Of a DNA stretch of 64,000 nt, positions 24,976 through 34,559 are shown one piece after another (the first letter of the stretch is position 1; each line of letters opens with the position of its first letter). The position numbers and the translations under genes are program-made. Source of the DNA: Bacillota bacterium. GTDB lineage: Bacteria; Bacillota; Clostridia; Acetivibrionales; DSM-1351. The notes beneath the pieces are model-generated. The model was not told the origin of the DNA. It worked only from the letters and a program-made list of their open reading frames with translations, and searched no databases. The stretch is taken from NCBI GenBank assembly GCA_023390335.1, contig JAEWCZ010000087.1:1-64000 (forward strand), written 5' to 3'.

Positions 24976-27258
24976 ATGCAAAGACAAAAACCGTTTTGGA
25001 AAAGGAATATTCCGAGTCTTAAGTGCGTTCTTTCACTCGTACTTGTGGCGTTACTTCTTCTGCCTACACCCCAAGCTTATGCAGCCAAAATTTATTCTGA
25101 TACGGAGCTTGCCCGAGCTGTGACGTTGGGAATCGGAGCATACCGTTCGGACAACCCAGCTGTAACCTATGCGCAATTTATGAATATGATGGATCGGACA
25201 GTTGAATTGTCAGATACGAGTAAGCTTAAAGTCTGGAAAGCAAAGTTTAAGAGCGCACGAACATCCAAAAAGGTCTTGACTCGATTTGAAGGAATGATGA
25301 TTGTTTTGAATGCTGCCATTATCCTCGGCGGTGAGTATGCAGAATTTAACACCAGTTGGACGAATATTAATGATCGAATTGGTGAAAAAGTATGGGACGA
25401 AATAGGAAAAATAAACAATCCCTATGCTTTTATACCCAACCACAATCCTTATTGTGGAAAAGGGTTTACCAATGATAAGTATATCTATGAATGGGATGAC
25501 TGCGGTGTCGCATATCGGTATTCGTTTGGCAGAGTATCCCTTTATAGCAATAAAACACTCTTTGATTATGATGCTGTTAAAAAGTCCATGAATCCCGACA
25601 AAAAACTTTTATATACTGAAGCACTTCTCGCAGCTTTGAGATTACACGATTCCTCTGATAGAGCATTTCCGGTCACGGAGCGATGGCAAAGTGTTGATGA
25701 CACAGCCATACTGAGTAAAGCGGAGAAGCGAAAACAAGCGATACTAAATAGTTCGACGGGAGTAACTGTTACAGGCACAAAATACTATGTTTCCAACAGT
25801 GGTGATGACAATAACGACGGACTTTCACCGGATCGTGCATGGGCAACACTGGACAAAATCCGATGGGCTTTGGATAACCAAGTTCTCAAAGTAGGTGACG
25901 GAGTGTTTCTTGAACGTGGCGGTCTATGGCGCGGAAGTATAAGCTGTTGGGGTGTTGACGGTGTGACTTATTCTGCCTATGGAAAAGGAGAAAAACCCAA
26001 AATCTATGGTTCTCCTGAAAACGGCGCAGGTGCTAACAAGTGGTCGTTGTGGTATAACAAAAAGGGTGTTAAGATATGGAAATTCTATAAAGACATTTCA
26101 GATTGTGGCGGTATCGTATTAAATGACGGCAAAAGTTATGCTACTCGTGTTTTTTCTTATTGGAACGGAAAGCAATCTGTGTCTTGTAAAGACTATAAAA
26201 CAAAGTTTAATATTGCTTCAGAATTGGAGTTTGACTTACAGTTCTATTCAACCTTTGATATGAGCAAATATCAAATTCCCTATGGAGCTCATGATGTAGA
26301 CTCAAATGGACCGATATATTTGCGTTGTGATAAAGGGAATCCCGGAGCTCTCTATAAAACTATTGAATTTCAGTCATCAGTTCAGCCTGCTGCCGGTTAT
26401 ACAGGTATTATATATGGTGGAAATAATATCGTAGTGGATAATATTTGTGTTATGTACCGCAGTACCATGGGACTTGACCGTGCGGGCGGAAGTAACATAA
26501 CCTATCAAAATTGTGAAGTTGCCTGGGTAGGCGGTGGTTCCCACATTATAGGTGCCGGCGCTCCTTCAGACATAGCCTGGCTGTCACCTTACAGTGAGCC
26601 TTTCGTCCCGACTTCAGGCGAAGGAATCAGGCTTGAGGGAGATAATAATAAAGCCGTCAATAACTATGTACATGATTGCTTTGATGGGGGCATTACCATT
26701 GAAACCGATTATTTTGACACCCCTATAAACTGGAATGGAATGACAATTCGCAACAATTTAATTGAACGTTGTGTATCAGGAATACTGATTGGTGAACACA
26801 ATGAAGATATTGAGGCTGGCAACGCAGGTAAAATTAAGTTTGATGGGGTCAACATTTCGGACAATTACATTATGTACAGCGGTTACGGTTGGAGCAGCAG
26901 CAAGCATTACCATACCTGGATAGACGAAAAGTACGACGGAAATGCCATAACCTGGTGGGAGGGACCTAAGTGGAATAAAGGTGGAATCGTCAGCAATAAC
27001 GTACTATACAAAGCTAAATATGCATTGGTACAGTTTGGAGCAATCGGCAAAAACAGACCGGTATTCAGCGGAAATGTTTTTGCTCAAAACAATAACGGCG
27101 TCATTGCTTATATTTCACCAACAGATGATAGAATTGCGAAAACAGCACTTAAAAATATTGATCTCCAAAAGGCCAAAGCAATCGTCCGAGATTATTTGGG
27201 TGACAAAACAGCTAAAGTCCTGCCACCGTCATTCCCGCCAAAACCGAAAACCCGGTAG
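24976..27258 (+). CDS. Secreted right-handed beta-helix protein
   Basis: A 760-residue exported protein. Residues 1-37 are a signal peptide (basic start, hydrophobic run, cleavage near AYAAKIY). Residues 40-120 have a weak S-layer-homology flavour (NPAVTYAQFMNMMDRT, LTRFEGMMIVLNAA). From about 270 comes a parallel beta-helix region opening with YYVSNSGDDNNDGLSP, the DUF1565/pectate-lyase-like entry, with repeated short N-N-x-x turns (NNIVVDNICV, NNKAVNNYVHD, NNLIERC). Such folds bind or cleave polysaccharides, but no catalytic set can be read. No dockerin. TTGGAGGG precedes ATG 24976. Transcribed from promoter copy A. Confidence 0.82.
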   Translation: MQRQKPFWKRNIPSLKCVLSLVLVALLLLPTPQAYAAKIYSDTELARAVTLGIGAYRSDNPAVTYAQFMNMMDRTVELSDTSKLKVWKAKFKSARTSKKVLTRFEGMMIVLNAAIILGGEYAEFNTSWTNINDRIGEKVWDEIGKINNPYAFIPNHNPYCGKGFTNDKYIYEWDDCGVAYRYSFGRVSLYSNKTLFDYDAVKKSMNPDKKLLYTEALLAALRLHDSSDRAFPVTERWQSVDDTAILSKAEKRKQAILNSSTGVTVTGTKYYVSNSGDDNNDGLSPDRAWATLDKIRWALDNQVLKVGDGVFLERGGLWRGSISCWGVDGVTYSAYGKGEKPKIYGSPENGAGANKWSLWYNKKGVKIWKFYKDISDCGGIVLNDGKSYATRVFSYWNGKQSVSCKDYKTKFNIASELEFDLQFYSTFDMSKYQIPYGAHDVDSNGPIYLRCDKGNPGALYKTIEFQSSVQPAAGYTGIIYGGNNIVVDNICVMYRSTMGLDRAGGSNITYQNCEVAWVGGGSHIIGAGAPSDIAWLSPYSEPFVPTSGEGIRLEGDNNKAVNNYVHDCFDGGITIETDYFDTPINWNGMTIRNNLIERCVSGILIGEHNEDIEAGNAGKIKFDGVNISDNYIMYSGYGWSSSKHYHTWIDEKYDGNAITWWEGPKWNKGGIVSNNVLYKAKYALVQFGAIGKNRPVFSGNVFAQNNNGVIAYISPTDDRIAKTALKNIDLQKAKAIVRDYLGDKTAKVLPPSFPPKPKTR

Positions 27259-27271
27259 TACAAAAAAAGGT

Positions 27272-27336
27272 ATTAAAATTAAAAATTGACACAATTTGGT
27301 ATATGTTATATCATTTCTAATAAAAATAAATACAAC
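27272..27336 (+). promoter_or_regulatory. Promoter segment, copy B of the 65-bp pair
   Basis: TTGACA at 27286-27291, then TTTGGTATATGTTATATCAT. It matches copy A over its whole length and stops just before the Shine-Dalgarno AGGAG of the next gene. Its presence in the short gap between two same-strand genes suggests duplication of a promoter and co-regulation. Confidence 0.75.
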
Positions 27337-27349
27337 AGGAGACAATACT

Positions 27350-28579
27350 ATGAATGAAAGTACTTATACCAAGGTGCAATTTATCGGTCATGTATTAAGT
27401 TCTACTCCGCTTTTAAAGGAGTCCGTTGAGGAAATTAGCGATTGGGGAATCTATCTTGGCCTGGAGAATGATAACGATGACATCAATGCTCGTTTGCAAA
27501 TCGTATCAGATGTACTAAAGCAAGTAATCAGCATTGGTGACATTAGCAAAGACCCTGCTACACTGAAAGTATTTGCATTGCCTGAATTCTTCTGGAGAGG
27601 AATCAAGGGTGCATATTTAAATTCACAAAAAGCAAACGATGAGATGTACATAAAAATCAGTAACGGTCTTATTAACATTATTAAAACCCTAGAAAAGCAA
27701 TATGACTTCAGCGACTGGCTTTTCTTATTCGGTTCCATTTTGACAACCTTCGATATCCCCGACTGTATAACTGATACAGACAAAACACTTTCAAAAGTTG
27801 GCGATGATTATTTAAACGTATACAGCATACTAAAAAAATCTACAAACAATAAAAATATTCCAAAGGTCTCTCACTTGCTGAAAATTATCGATAAAAAACA
27901 ATCATCAGAAAACAGTTATGACCAGGAACTTTCGGATTTGCTATGCGATGTTTTGAGTATGAGTGACGGTTTAGCTAATAAAATGGTTTATAACAGATGT
28001 TTTATCTATTATAAGCAAAAAACTAATTACATACAGAAGGAATTTAAGTCCAAAGAGGACTTTATTTTGAATAATCCTTCGGATTCGAAAGGCATAGTTG
28101 AAAATTACCTTCAGACCATGGTTAATTATCCTCCTGTCTCTGACACAAAAAATCCTGTACAGACATTAACCTACTCTACTTTTAACTGCGGAGGATTAAA
28201 TATAGGTGTTGAAATCTGTCTTGACCACAGTAGAAAGAGACTTCTGGGTTATTTGTCGGAGAAAAAAATTAAGGAATTGGATATCCAAATAGTAATATCC
28301 TGCGGCATGTCTTTGAGAAAGGATTCTGCTGCAACCAAACAAGGCGGTATATTATTTAATTGTGACGGAGAATATGTTATCGAGGGTGATGCTCAAAACG
28401 GAGAAAGCTGTCACTCACAGCTAAAGACTTTCAGTTTTGATGCAAGCTGCGGTCCAAGACTGTCTGACCATATTCCTGCTTCAATCGTTACAGACGTTAA
28501 TACTACCACTGCGGGGCAAAAGCTTTATCCTCACGGACTTGGGCAAATACACGTTTATAATCCACAGAAAATAAAATAA
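27350..28579 (+). CDS. Nitrilase-superfamily (carbon-nitrogen hydrolase-like) protein
   Basis: 409 residues. The expected Glu-Lys-Cys catalytic set can be placed: Glu79 in ALPEFFWRG, a Lys within 222-230 after YNRCFIYYK, and Cys290 in GVEICLDHSRKRL. It is long for the superfamily (usually 260-330) because of an inserted helical segment of about 80 residues (130-210) between Glu and Lys. It has no signal peptide, so it is cytosolic. Nitrilase relatives hydrolyse amides, nitriles or carbamoyl compounds; the substrate is unknown. The frame is open upstream to 27296, but the AGGAGAC site and promoter copy B fix ATG 27350. Confidence 0.75.
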   Translation: MNESTYTKVQFIGHVLSSTPLLKESVEEISDWGIYLGLENDNDDINARLQIVSDVLKQVISIGDISKDPATLKVFALPEFFWRGIKGAYLNSQKANDEMYIKISNGLINIIKTLEKQYDFSDWLFLFGSILTTFDIPDCITDTDKTLSKVGDDYLNVYSILKKSTNNKNIPKVSHLLKIIDKKQSSENSYDQELSDLLCDVLSMSDGLANKMVYNRCFIYYKQKTNYIQKEFKSKEDFILNNPSDSKGIVENYLQTMVNYPPVSDTKNPVQTLTYSTFNCGGLNIGVEICLDHSRKRLLGYLSEKKIKELDIQIVISCGMSLRKDSAATKQGGILFNCDGEYVIEGDAQNGESCHSQLKTFSFDASCGPRLSDHIPASIVTDVNTTTAGQKLYPHGLGQIHVYNPQKIK

Positions 28580-28596
28580 CTGTTTTGATATTAAAC

Positions 28597-28633
28597 AAGC
28601 AGAGATGACCTATTTAAGCATCTCTGCTTTTAT
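28597..28633. terminator. Terminator between convergent genes
   Basis: AAGCAGAGATG (28597-28607) pairs with CATCTCTGCTT (28619-28629), followed by a short T-rich run. Confidence 0.85.
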
Positions 28634-28635
28634 TA

Positions 28636-29685
28636 TCATGATGATACTATAAAGTTATTTTTGCAGCATTCCAGATTTATTTCTTCATATGGATATTTTA
28701 ACGTTCCATCAGAATTTACATTGAGTCTGACAATTGGAATATGAGACTTGTTCAAGCCGATAACTATCCCCTTTTCCCCGCTGTTCATAGTAACCTCAGT
28801 GCCAATAGGATATGGTGGAATAACGTTAAGAAAACAGCCTAAAATTTTTGAATCAAGAAGCAAATTATTAATAGATTCAAGATAATTTATGGCGTTAACT
28901 GTATCTATTTTCTTACGGTATATCCTATCTGAAGTCAAGGCATCAAATATATCGGTCACTGCTACTATTTTTGAGTACAGGTGTATCTCTTCCTTGTGTA
29001 AAGCCATAGGGTAGCCTTTTCCGTCGCATCTCTCATGATGATTCAATGCAACCATTGCAGACTTATCACTTATACCCGGTATATTTTTTAGGATATCATA
29101 ACCAAGCTTTGAATGACGCTTTATTACTTCAAATTCGTCATTTGAAAGAGAAGACTTTTTATTAAGGATATCTGTAGGTATTAGCACTTTGCCTATATCG
29201 TGTAATAATGCACCCACGCCTAATTCTTGAAGTTCTGCCTGGCCCAGCTTTAATTTTATACCTATTATCAAAGACAGGATACATACATTTACACTGTGAG
29301 AAAAAGTATACCCGTCGAAGGTCTTTATATCCATCAGGTTAACAATTATCTCTTCAGAATCAAGGATATCATTTAAGATGTTATCTACGATTGAAATGAT
29401 GTTCCCGGATGATGGCATACCTTCTAAACTATACTTCTCCATAGTTTGTTTCATAAAGTGAATGGCTTCCAACCTAGTGATGTCTCTTATTACATCTTTT
29501 ACTACTATATCTTTTGAAAAATTATCCTGAATATACAATTCAGTAATACCAAGAGAGGCAATTTGTGCTAAGTGCGATGGTGTTAATACAGTTCCCTCAT
29601 CAATTAACTTTGATGAACCATCATAATATACAGCCTTCCCCAATGTCATTCCTGCCTGGCAGTTTGAAATATTAATCTTTCTCAT
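28636..29685 (-). CDS. HD-GYP domain protein, probable c-di-GMP phosphodiesterase
   Basis: 349 residues. The N-terminal 100 residues are a PilZ-like or DUF3391-type lead-in (NISNCQAGMTLGKAVYYDG). The HD-GYP domain spans about 130-290, with HSVNVCILS, the metal-binding LLHDIGK, and HHERCDGKGYP as the GYP motif. A C-terminal domain of about 60 residues is beta-rich (GTEVTMNSGEKGIVIGLN). HD-GYP enzymes open cyclic di-GMP, a signal for motility and biofilm. The frame is open to 29709, but GAAGAGGAAA just before ATG 29685 makes that the start. Transcribed alone. Confidence 0.9.
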   Translation of the reverse strand: MRKINISNCQAGMTLGKAVYYDGSSKLIDEGTVLTPSHLAQIASLGITELYIQDNFSKDIVVKDVIRDITRLEAIHFMKQTMEKYSLEGMPSSGNIISIVDNILNDILDSEEIIVNLMDIKTFDGYTFSHSVNVCILSLIIGIKLKLGQAELQELGVGALLHDIGKVLIPTDILNKKSSLSNDEFEVIKRHSKLGYDILKNIPGISDKSAMVALNHHERCDGKGYPMALHKEEIHLYSKIVAVTDIFDALTSDRIYRKKIDTVNAINYLESINNLLLDSKILGCFLNVIPPYPIGTEVTMNSGEKGIVIGLNKSHIPIVRLNVNSDGTLKYPYEEINLECCKNNFIVSS

Positions 29686-30057
29686 TGTTTCCTCTTCAGC
29701 AAAAACCATGCCCTAACCAGCCACGCCCCTTGGCATAACAGCTTCAGCAAGGTCTTGATTTCTAGTATTCCGGGACATTAAAATACAATCCGGAACCTTT
29801 GTGTATAATAAATTGTAGAAACATTATCTAAAGCTTAATTACACTACTACCGAATTACGTTGTATTTTATGATTTGACTATTAATTAACCCCAGTTGTTA
29901 TATGATGTGACAAAATGTAGTATCTACCAAAATAATTATACTTTTTTTCCCATTTAATATCAACAAAATTTTGTTTTATTTTACAAAGAAAATATTTTAG
30001 AATATACTTATTTATAACCTTACTTAGAAAAATGAACTTAAAAAACAGGAGAAATTA
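29686..30057. other. Non-coding gap between divergent genes
   Basis: 372 bp without a credible gene. It holds an inverted repeat TTCCGG (29768-29773) and CCGGAA (29788-29793) on the HD-GYP side, possibly a leader hairpin, and a very AT-rich stretch. I looked for a c-di-GMP riboswitch in front of the HD-GYP gene and found no conserved core. Confidence 0.5.
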
Positions 30058-30867
30058 ATGAATTACATTATAATAACAGGCATTGCAGTACTTCTGCTGG
30101 TTTATATGATTTTTGAAACAACTCTTCTAAAAAAGAATTATATCAATTTTAGTAAAAGTTCAAAGGGTCTTAAAATTGCCCAGTTATCCGATCTACATGT
30201 AAATCATCTTCATATAGGCAAAAAGAAGCTTGCAAGTGCTTTGAGAGACGTTAATCCTGACATAATTGTCATCACAGGAGATTATATTGAAACTACTGAC
30301 GATATCCCCAAAGCCCTTGATTTAATAAAAGCACTGGCGGATGACTTCCCTGTATATCTTACACTTGGGAACCATGACCACAAAGCCCATCTAAAAAAAA
30401 AGAACGGTGTAGAAAGCTTTATTAATCAACTAAACCAGACCGGGGCAATTGTTCTGAACAATGAGTGTAAAAGTATATACAAGAACAATACTACTTACAA
30501 TATTGTTGGTATTGATGATTTGAAAAGGGGTAAGCCCGATTTGGATAAAGCATTCAGAAATATAGATTCCTCATCCGGGGACAGCATTAATATTGTATTT
30601 TCTCACAACCCGGATATGGTACTTGAATTGCCTAGAGATAAAGCACATTATTTTCTATGCGGTCATTTTCACGGTGGACAGATTTGGATGCCCTTCCATC
30701 TTGAGTTTAGGATTCTGAGACGGGAACAACTTTGCAAGATAGGATACAGAAGAGGACTTCATAAAATTAACGGCATAGTTGTTTATATAAACCGAGGTTT
30801 AGGAAATGTTCTGTTTCCTTTGCGATTTCTTTCGGTTCCTGAAATTGCAGTAATCCAACTTCCATAA
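30058..30867 (+). CDS. Membrane-anchored metallophosphoesterase (YkuE-like)
   Basis: 269 residues. An N-terminal membrane segment (residues 3-20) is followed by a calcineurin-like phosphoesterase domain with all metal motifs: DLHVNH (45-50), GDYIE, GNHDHK, the SHNPD histidine, and GHFHGGQ. The dimetal site should hydrolyse phosphoesters outside or at the membrane. YkuE-type relatives are cell-wall-linked enzymes. CAGGAGAAATT precedes ATG 30058. Monocistronic. Confidence 0.9.
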   Translation: MNYIIITGIAVLLLVYMIFETTLLKKNYINFSKSSKGLKIAQLSDLHVNHLHIGKKKLASALRDVNPDIIVITGDYIETTDDIPKALDLIKALADDFPVYLTLGNHDHKAHLKKKNGVESFINQLNQTGAIVLNNECKSIYKNNTTYNIVGIDDLKRGKPDLDKAFRNIDSSSGDSINIVFSHNPDMVLELPRDKAHYFLCGHFHGGQIWMPFHLEFRILRREQLCKIGYRRGLHKINGIVVYINRGLGNVLFPLRFLSVPEIAVIQLP

Positions 30868-30872
30868 ATAAT

Positions 30873-30916
30873 AAAAGCCCTTAAACCAGGTGATAACACC
30901 TATTTTAAGGGCTTTT
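30873..30916. terminator. Bidirectional terminator
   Basis: A 13-bp perfect stem (30873-30885 with 30904-30916), with an inner AGGTG/CACCT helix and A/T runs on both sides, between convergent genes. Confidence 0.9.
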
Positions 30917-30925
30917 ATAACAAAA

Positions 30926-32656
30926 TTACAAGAGTGGCTTTATAACATCAAGAACTCCTGTCTTAAACCTTTCAAGTTTATCCTGTGAAAGGTTAAGCGT
31001 CTTATCTGATACTCCGTAGTATATCTTTATTTTAGGTTCTGTTCCCGATGGCCTTACGCAGAACCATGAACCGTCCTCCATTTCAAAATAAAGAACATCT
31101 GACTCCGGTAAAGTGATTTTCTCTGTAGCACCGCTTGCAATAACATATCTTTCTGATTTCTGGTAATCTCTTATGGCCTTAACCTTGATACCTCCAAATG
31201 CTTCATATCTGGTATTTCTCATAGTCGACAAGGCTTCTTTTATTTTCATGACTCCATCCTTACCCTCAAGTGTAAAGGAATTGATGCCTTCAACAAAATA
31301 ACCATACTTTTCATAAACATTTATAAGAGCGTCATAAAGTGAGATATCTTTTGCCTTATAATAAGCAGCCATCTCGGCTACAAGCATTGATGCTACTACT
31401 GCATCCTTGTCTCTCACGTCTGTTCCTGCAAGATAGCCATAACTTTCTTCAAAACCAAACAGATACTTCTGTTTTCCGCTTTCGTCTCTAAGTTTTATCT
31501 GTTCACCGATAAATTTAAAGCCTGTTAGAACCTCAACCAACTCAATATTATAATAGTTAGCTATGACCCTTGCAAGCTCGGTGGTAACTATTGTTTTTAC
31601 AACAAAACCGTTATCAGGGAGCTTTCCTTCTTCTTTCATTGCAGTAAGTATATATTCCAACAACAGGCATCCTGTCTGGTTACCTGTCAGAACTGCATAT
31701 TCCCCGTCATTTTTTCTAACAACCACACCTACTCTGTCGCTATCCGGGTCAGTTCCTATAATCAGATCAACATCATTATCAGATGCAAGCTTGATTGCAA
31801 GCTCAAAAGCCGACCTTTCTTCAGGGTTTGGTGATTTTACAGTTGAAAACTGTGAATCAGGAAGTTCCTGCTCCTTAACAACTAGCACGTGTTTAAAGCC
31901 GCTTTCTGCAAGAATTCTTCTTACAGGCTTATTACCCGCTCCGTGCAGAGGAGTGTACACGATTTTGAAGGTATCAGCTACTTTAGAAGCAGCATCCTTA
32001 TTTATTCTCAGCTTCTTTAGCATTTCGATATAAGCATCGTCAATTTCACTGCCTATAATTTGAAGGAGGCCTTTGCTTATAGCTTCTTCCTTTGTAATAA
32101 TGTTAACTTTGGTAATGTCTTCGATCTTATTTATTTCTGATATAACCGCATTTGATCCATCAATTGAAAGCTGTCCCCCATCTTCTCCGTACACCTTGTA
32201 GCCGTTGTACTGCTTTGGGTTATGACTTGCAGTTACAACTACCCCTGCAGCAGCTTTTAGGTATCTTACTGCAAATGACAATTGTGGTGTAGGTCTTAAT
32301 TCATCAAACAGGTAAGCTTTGATACCGTTTGCACAGAAAACCTTTGCAGCTTCCAGTGAAAACTCCGGTGACATAAAACGTGAATCATATGCAATAACTA
32401 TACCTTTGTCCTGATTTCCCAGCTGGTTTATATAATTTGCTAACCCCTGTGATGCAACCCTGACTGTATAGATATTAATTCTGTTGGTCCCGGCTCCGAT
32501 AATACCTCTGAGTCCTCCAGTACCGAATTCAAGGCTTTTATAGAACCTGTCTTCCACTTCCTTGACATCGTTTTTTATGGATAAAAGTTCATTTTTTGTA
32601 TCTTGATCGAAATATTCATTATCCAACCAAAAGTTAAGTTTTGATAGGCAATCCAT
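30926..32656 (-). CDS. pgcA: Alpha-phosphoglucomutase / phosphomannomutase
   Basis: A 576-residue alpha-D-phosphohexomutase that interconverts glucose 1-phosphate and glucose 6-phosphate. It links cellodextrin phosphorolysis to glycolysis and provides precursors for wall sugars. Visible are the active-site loop TASHNPKQYNGYK (phosphoserine), metal loop GTDPDSDRVG, sugar-binding GFEESYG and phosphate-binding RPSGTEPKIK. Length and N-terminus resemble Bacillus PgcA, so I use that symbol with some reserve. AGGAGG precedes ATG 32656. Confidence 0.92.
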   Translation of the reverse strand: MDCLSKLNFWLDNEYFDQDTKNELLSIKNDVKEVEDRFYKSLEFGTGGLRGIIGAGTNRINIYTVRVASQGLANYINQLGNQDKGIVIAYDSRFMSPEFSLEAAKVFCANGIKAYLFDELRPTPQLSFAVRYLKAAAGVVVTASHNPKQYNGYKVYGEDGGQLSIDGSNAVISEINKIEDITKVNIITKEEAISKGLLQIIGSEIDDAYIEMLKKLRINKDAASKVADTFKIVYTPLHGAGNKPVRRILAESGFKHVLVVKEQELPDSQFSTVKSPNPEERSAFELAIKLASDNDVDLIIGTDPDSDRVGVVVRKNDGEYAVLTGNQTGCLLLEYILTAMKEEGKLPDNGFVVKTIVTTELARVIANYYNIELVEVLTGFKFIGEQIKLRDESGKQKYLFGFEESYGYLAGTDVRDKDAVVASMLVAEMAAYYKAKDISLYDALINVYEKYGYFVEGINSFTLEGKDGVMKIKEALSTMRNTRYEAFGGIKVKAIRDYQKSERYVIASGATEKITLPESDVLYFEMEDGSWFCVRPSGTEPKIKIYYGVSDKTLNLSQDKLERFKTGVLDVIKPLL

Positions 32657-32747
32657 TATTTAAGCAACCTCCTAAAAATTTCATTTGAGTACTAGTATAT
32701 CATAAATATAATCAAATTCAATGAGGATTAGAAAGTCGAATAAAAAT

Positions 32748-33440
32748 CTAAATTGTAAAAATTTTATTTATCTGTGAAAGTTTTGAGGCTATATAGAAAC
32801 TGTATAAAATATTGCGCTTTATTAGCCTGTAGAAATGATAGAAGGTATAAGCAACTTCATTTATTACCCCCTCTTTTTCAAAGAAGTTTTGGGTGTCAAA
32901 ATCCACACCTGCAATAGGCTTGTAGGCGTTTAAGCAACCGCTATAGGATGCGTATTTTTCAAGAAGTATATGAATTTCGTCGGGAATAATATTTTTAGAT
33001 ATACATGTATCCCAGAGAACGTTACCCTCAATAAGAGTTCTCACTACAAAATCAGAACATGTATATGCCTTGTAGGTGTCAAATTTACGCCCCAGTAAAA
33101 CTCCTACCGCAGCCAAGGAATTATAAATGTTCTCTTCTCTGTCATTTTTTATTTTATATATAAATAATTTAATAGCTTCATACTGTTCTTCAGTTACAGG
33201 TATTCTGAAAACCTTTATACAAACCTCCTGTTGCTTTCCAAGAGTAAACCTCTCCGGAAATTCCTTTACAAAACCGCCAACCAGAGGATTAGATGCCCTG
33301 TAACGTGCAAACGAATACATCTCGTTAAGATTCTCTGTAAGGCTTATAGAAGAATGGTTATAAAAGCTTCTGGTAAATACCCTTATTAATTTCCCCATCT
33401 TAGTAGGAGTTGAAGATAATACAACATAAATGTTTTTCAT
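32748..33440 (-). CDS. Permuted papain-like (YiiX/YebB-type) family protein
   Basis: 230 residues, with no signal peptide. A histidine in YNHSSISL (residue 28) and a cysteine in YTCSDFV (about 127) match the His-before-Cys order of permuted NlpC/P60 or papain-like enzymes. The C-terminal third is aromatic and helical. Members include peptidases, acyltransferases and amidases, so the reaction is open. Single gene on the minus strand. Confidence 0.7.
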   Translation of the reverse strand: MKNIYVVLSSTPTKMGKLIRVFTRSFYNHSSISLTENLNEMYSFARYRASNPLVGGFVKEFPERFTLGKQQEVCIKVFRIPVTEEQYEAIKLFIYKIKNDREENIYNSLAAVGVLLGRKFDTYKAYTCSDFVVRTLIEGNVLWDTCISKNIIPDEIHILLEKYASYSGCLNAYKPIAGVDFDTQNFFEKEGVINEVAYTFYHFYRLIKRNILYSFYIASKLSQINKIFTI

Positions 33441-33516
33441 ATTTTCACTTCCTTATAGCACATTTTCTATAATATTGTACGAAAATAATTCAAACATGTA
33501 TGAAACTTGTCTTATA

Positions 33517-34212
33517 TTAAAAGAATCCAAGTTTATACAATATTGTTGCAACTATAACCGTTACAAGCCCTGCAAGGCCAATAGCCAAGCCGCTCATAGC
33601 TCCTTCTGTTTCGCCCAAATCAACAGCCTTTGTTGTCCCTAACGCATGGGATGAAGTTCCAATGGCTATACCCTTTGCCGTCTTATCCGTTATTTTACAT
33701 ACTTTCAATATCCATTCTGCAAAAACAGCACCAAATGCACCCGTTATTATAATAGCGGCAACTGTTACTGAAGGAATTCCCTTCATCTGGGTTGATAATT
33801 CAATTCCTAGCGGAGTTGTAATAGATTTTGGTATCAGGGATGCAATCAATTCTTTGGAAAGTCCGAAAGCCTTTGCCATAGCCCATACACTGAAGATTGC
33901 GGTAACTGACCCAATGATTACACCACCTAGTATGGCGACGTAGTCTTTTTTTAAAGAATTTATGTTTTTATATAATGGAACAGCCAGTATTACCGTTGCA
34001 GGTGTCAGAAAAAGAGAGATGAAATCTCCTCCCTTCTTATAATCCTCCAATGGAATATGTAATACCAGTAACGTTCCAATAACCAATGCTATTGCAATCA
34101 TTAGTGGATTGAAAAATGCTATCCTTGTTTTTTTGTTAATATAAATACCTATTTCATAAGCCAATATTGATAGAAGCAGTGCAAACAAAGGTGACCTTAT
34201 AATATCTTTCAT
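33517..34212 (-). CDS. lrgB: LrgB-family membrane protein
   Basis: 231 residues with about 7-8 membrane helices. LrgB/CidB signatures include PATVILAVPLYKN, LIPKSITTPLGIELS and GTSSHALGTTKA. It works with LrgA, a holin-like partner, in control of murein hydrolase export or in pyruvate/metabolite exchange, depending on the species. Its ATG overlaps the lrgA stop by 4 bases (ATGA), so translation is coupled. Last gene of the uvrB-lrgA-lrgB unit. Confidence 0.93.
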   Translation of the reverse strand: MKDIIRSPLFALLLSILAYEIGIYINKKTRIAFFNPLMIAIALVIGTLLVLHIPLEDYKKGGDFISLFLTPATVILAVPLYKNINSLKKDYVAILGGVIIGSVTAIFSVWAMAKAFGLSKELIASLIPKSITTPLGIELSTQMKGIPSVTVAAIIITGAFGAVFAEWILKVCKITDKTAKGIAIGTSSHALGTTKAVDLGETEGAMSGLAIGLAGLVTVIVATILYKLGFF

Positions 34213-34559
34213 TTACCCTTCCTCCCTTTAATCAGTTGTATAGTCCAACCTGTTACAATCATAACAACAAAAGTTGTAACAAAACATATAACCAATATTG
34301 GAAGGATACTTTTCTTTAATATTCCCACGTAGCCAAGTAGGCCAACCCCTGCCGGAATAAAAAAGAATGCAAGATGATCAATTAAAAACCTGCTTATTTC
34401 ATCTAATTTTTCTAATTTAATGACTCCCGTTATCAGGCAAATAAAAAGCAATATCATTCCTATGATACTGCCCGGGAGCGGGACATGAACTACTTTGTTC
34501 AATACTTCCCCAATAAAGCAAATAATTAGTATTATTAAAAACTGCCTTAGTAGTTTCAT
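34209..34559 (-). CDS. lrgA: LrgA/CidA-family holin-like protein
   Basis: 116 residues with four membrane helices. PLPGSIIGMILL and LAFFFIPAGVGLLGY are the family hallmarks. Holin-like; pairs with LrgB. Its start overlaps the uvrB stop (TAATG), so the two are translationally coupled. Confidence 0.93.
   Translation of the reverse strand: MKLLRQFLIILIICFIGEVLNKVVHVPLPGSIIGMILLFICLITGVIKLEKLDEISRFLIDHLAFFFIPAGVGLLGYVGILKKSILPILVICFVTTFVVMIVTGWTIQLIKGRKGK

Noticed and set aside
29686..30057. c-di-GMP riboswitch before the HD-GYP gene
   Set aside because: Neither class I nor class II core elements are visible; only a simple inverted repeat.
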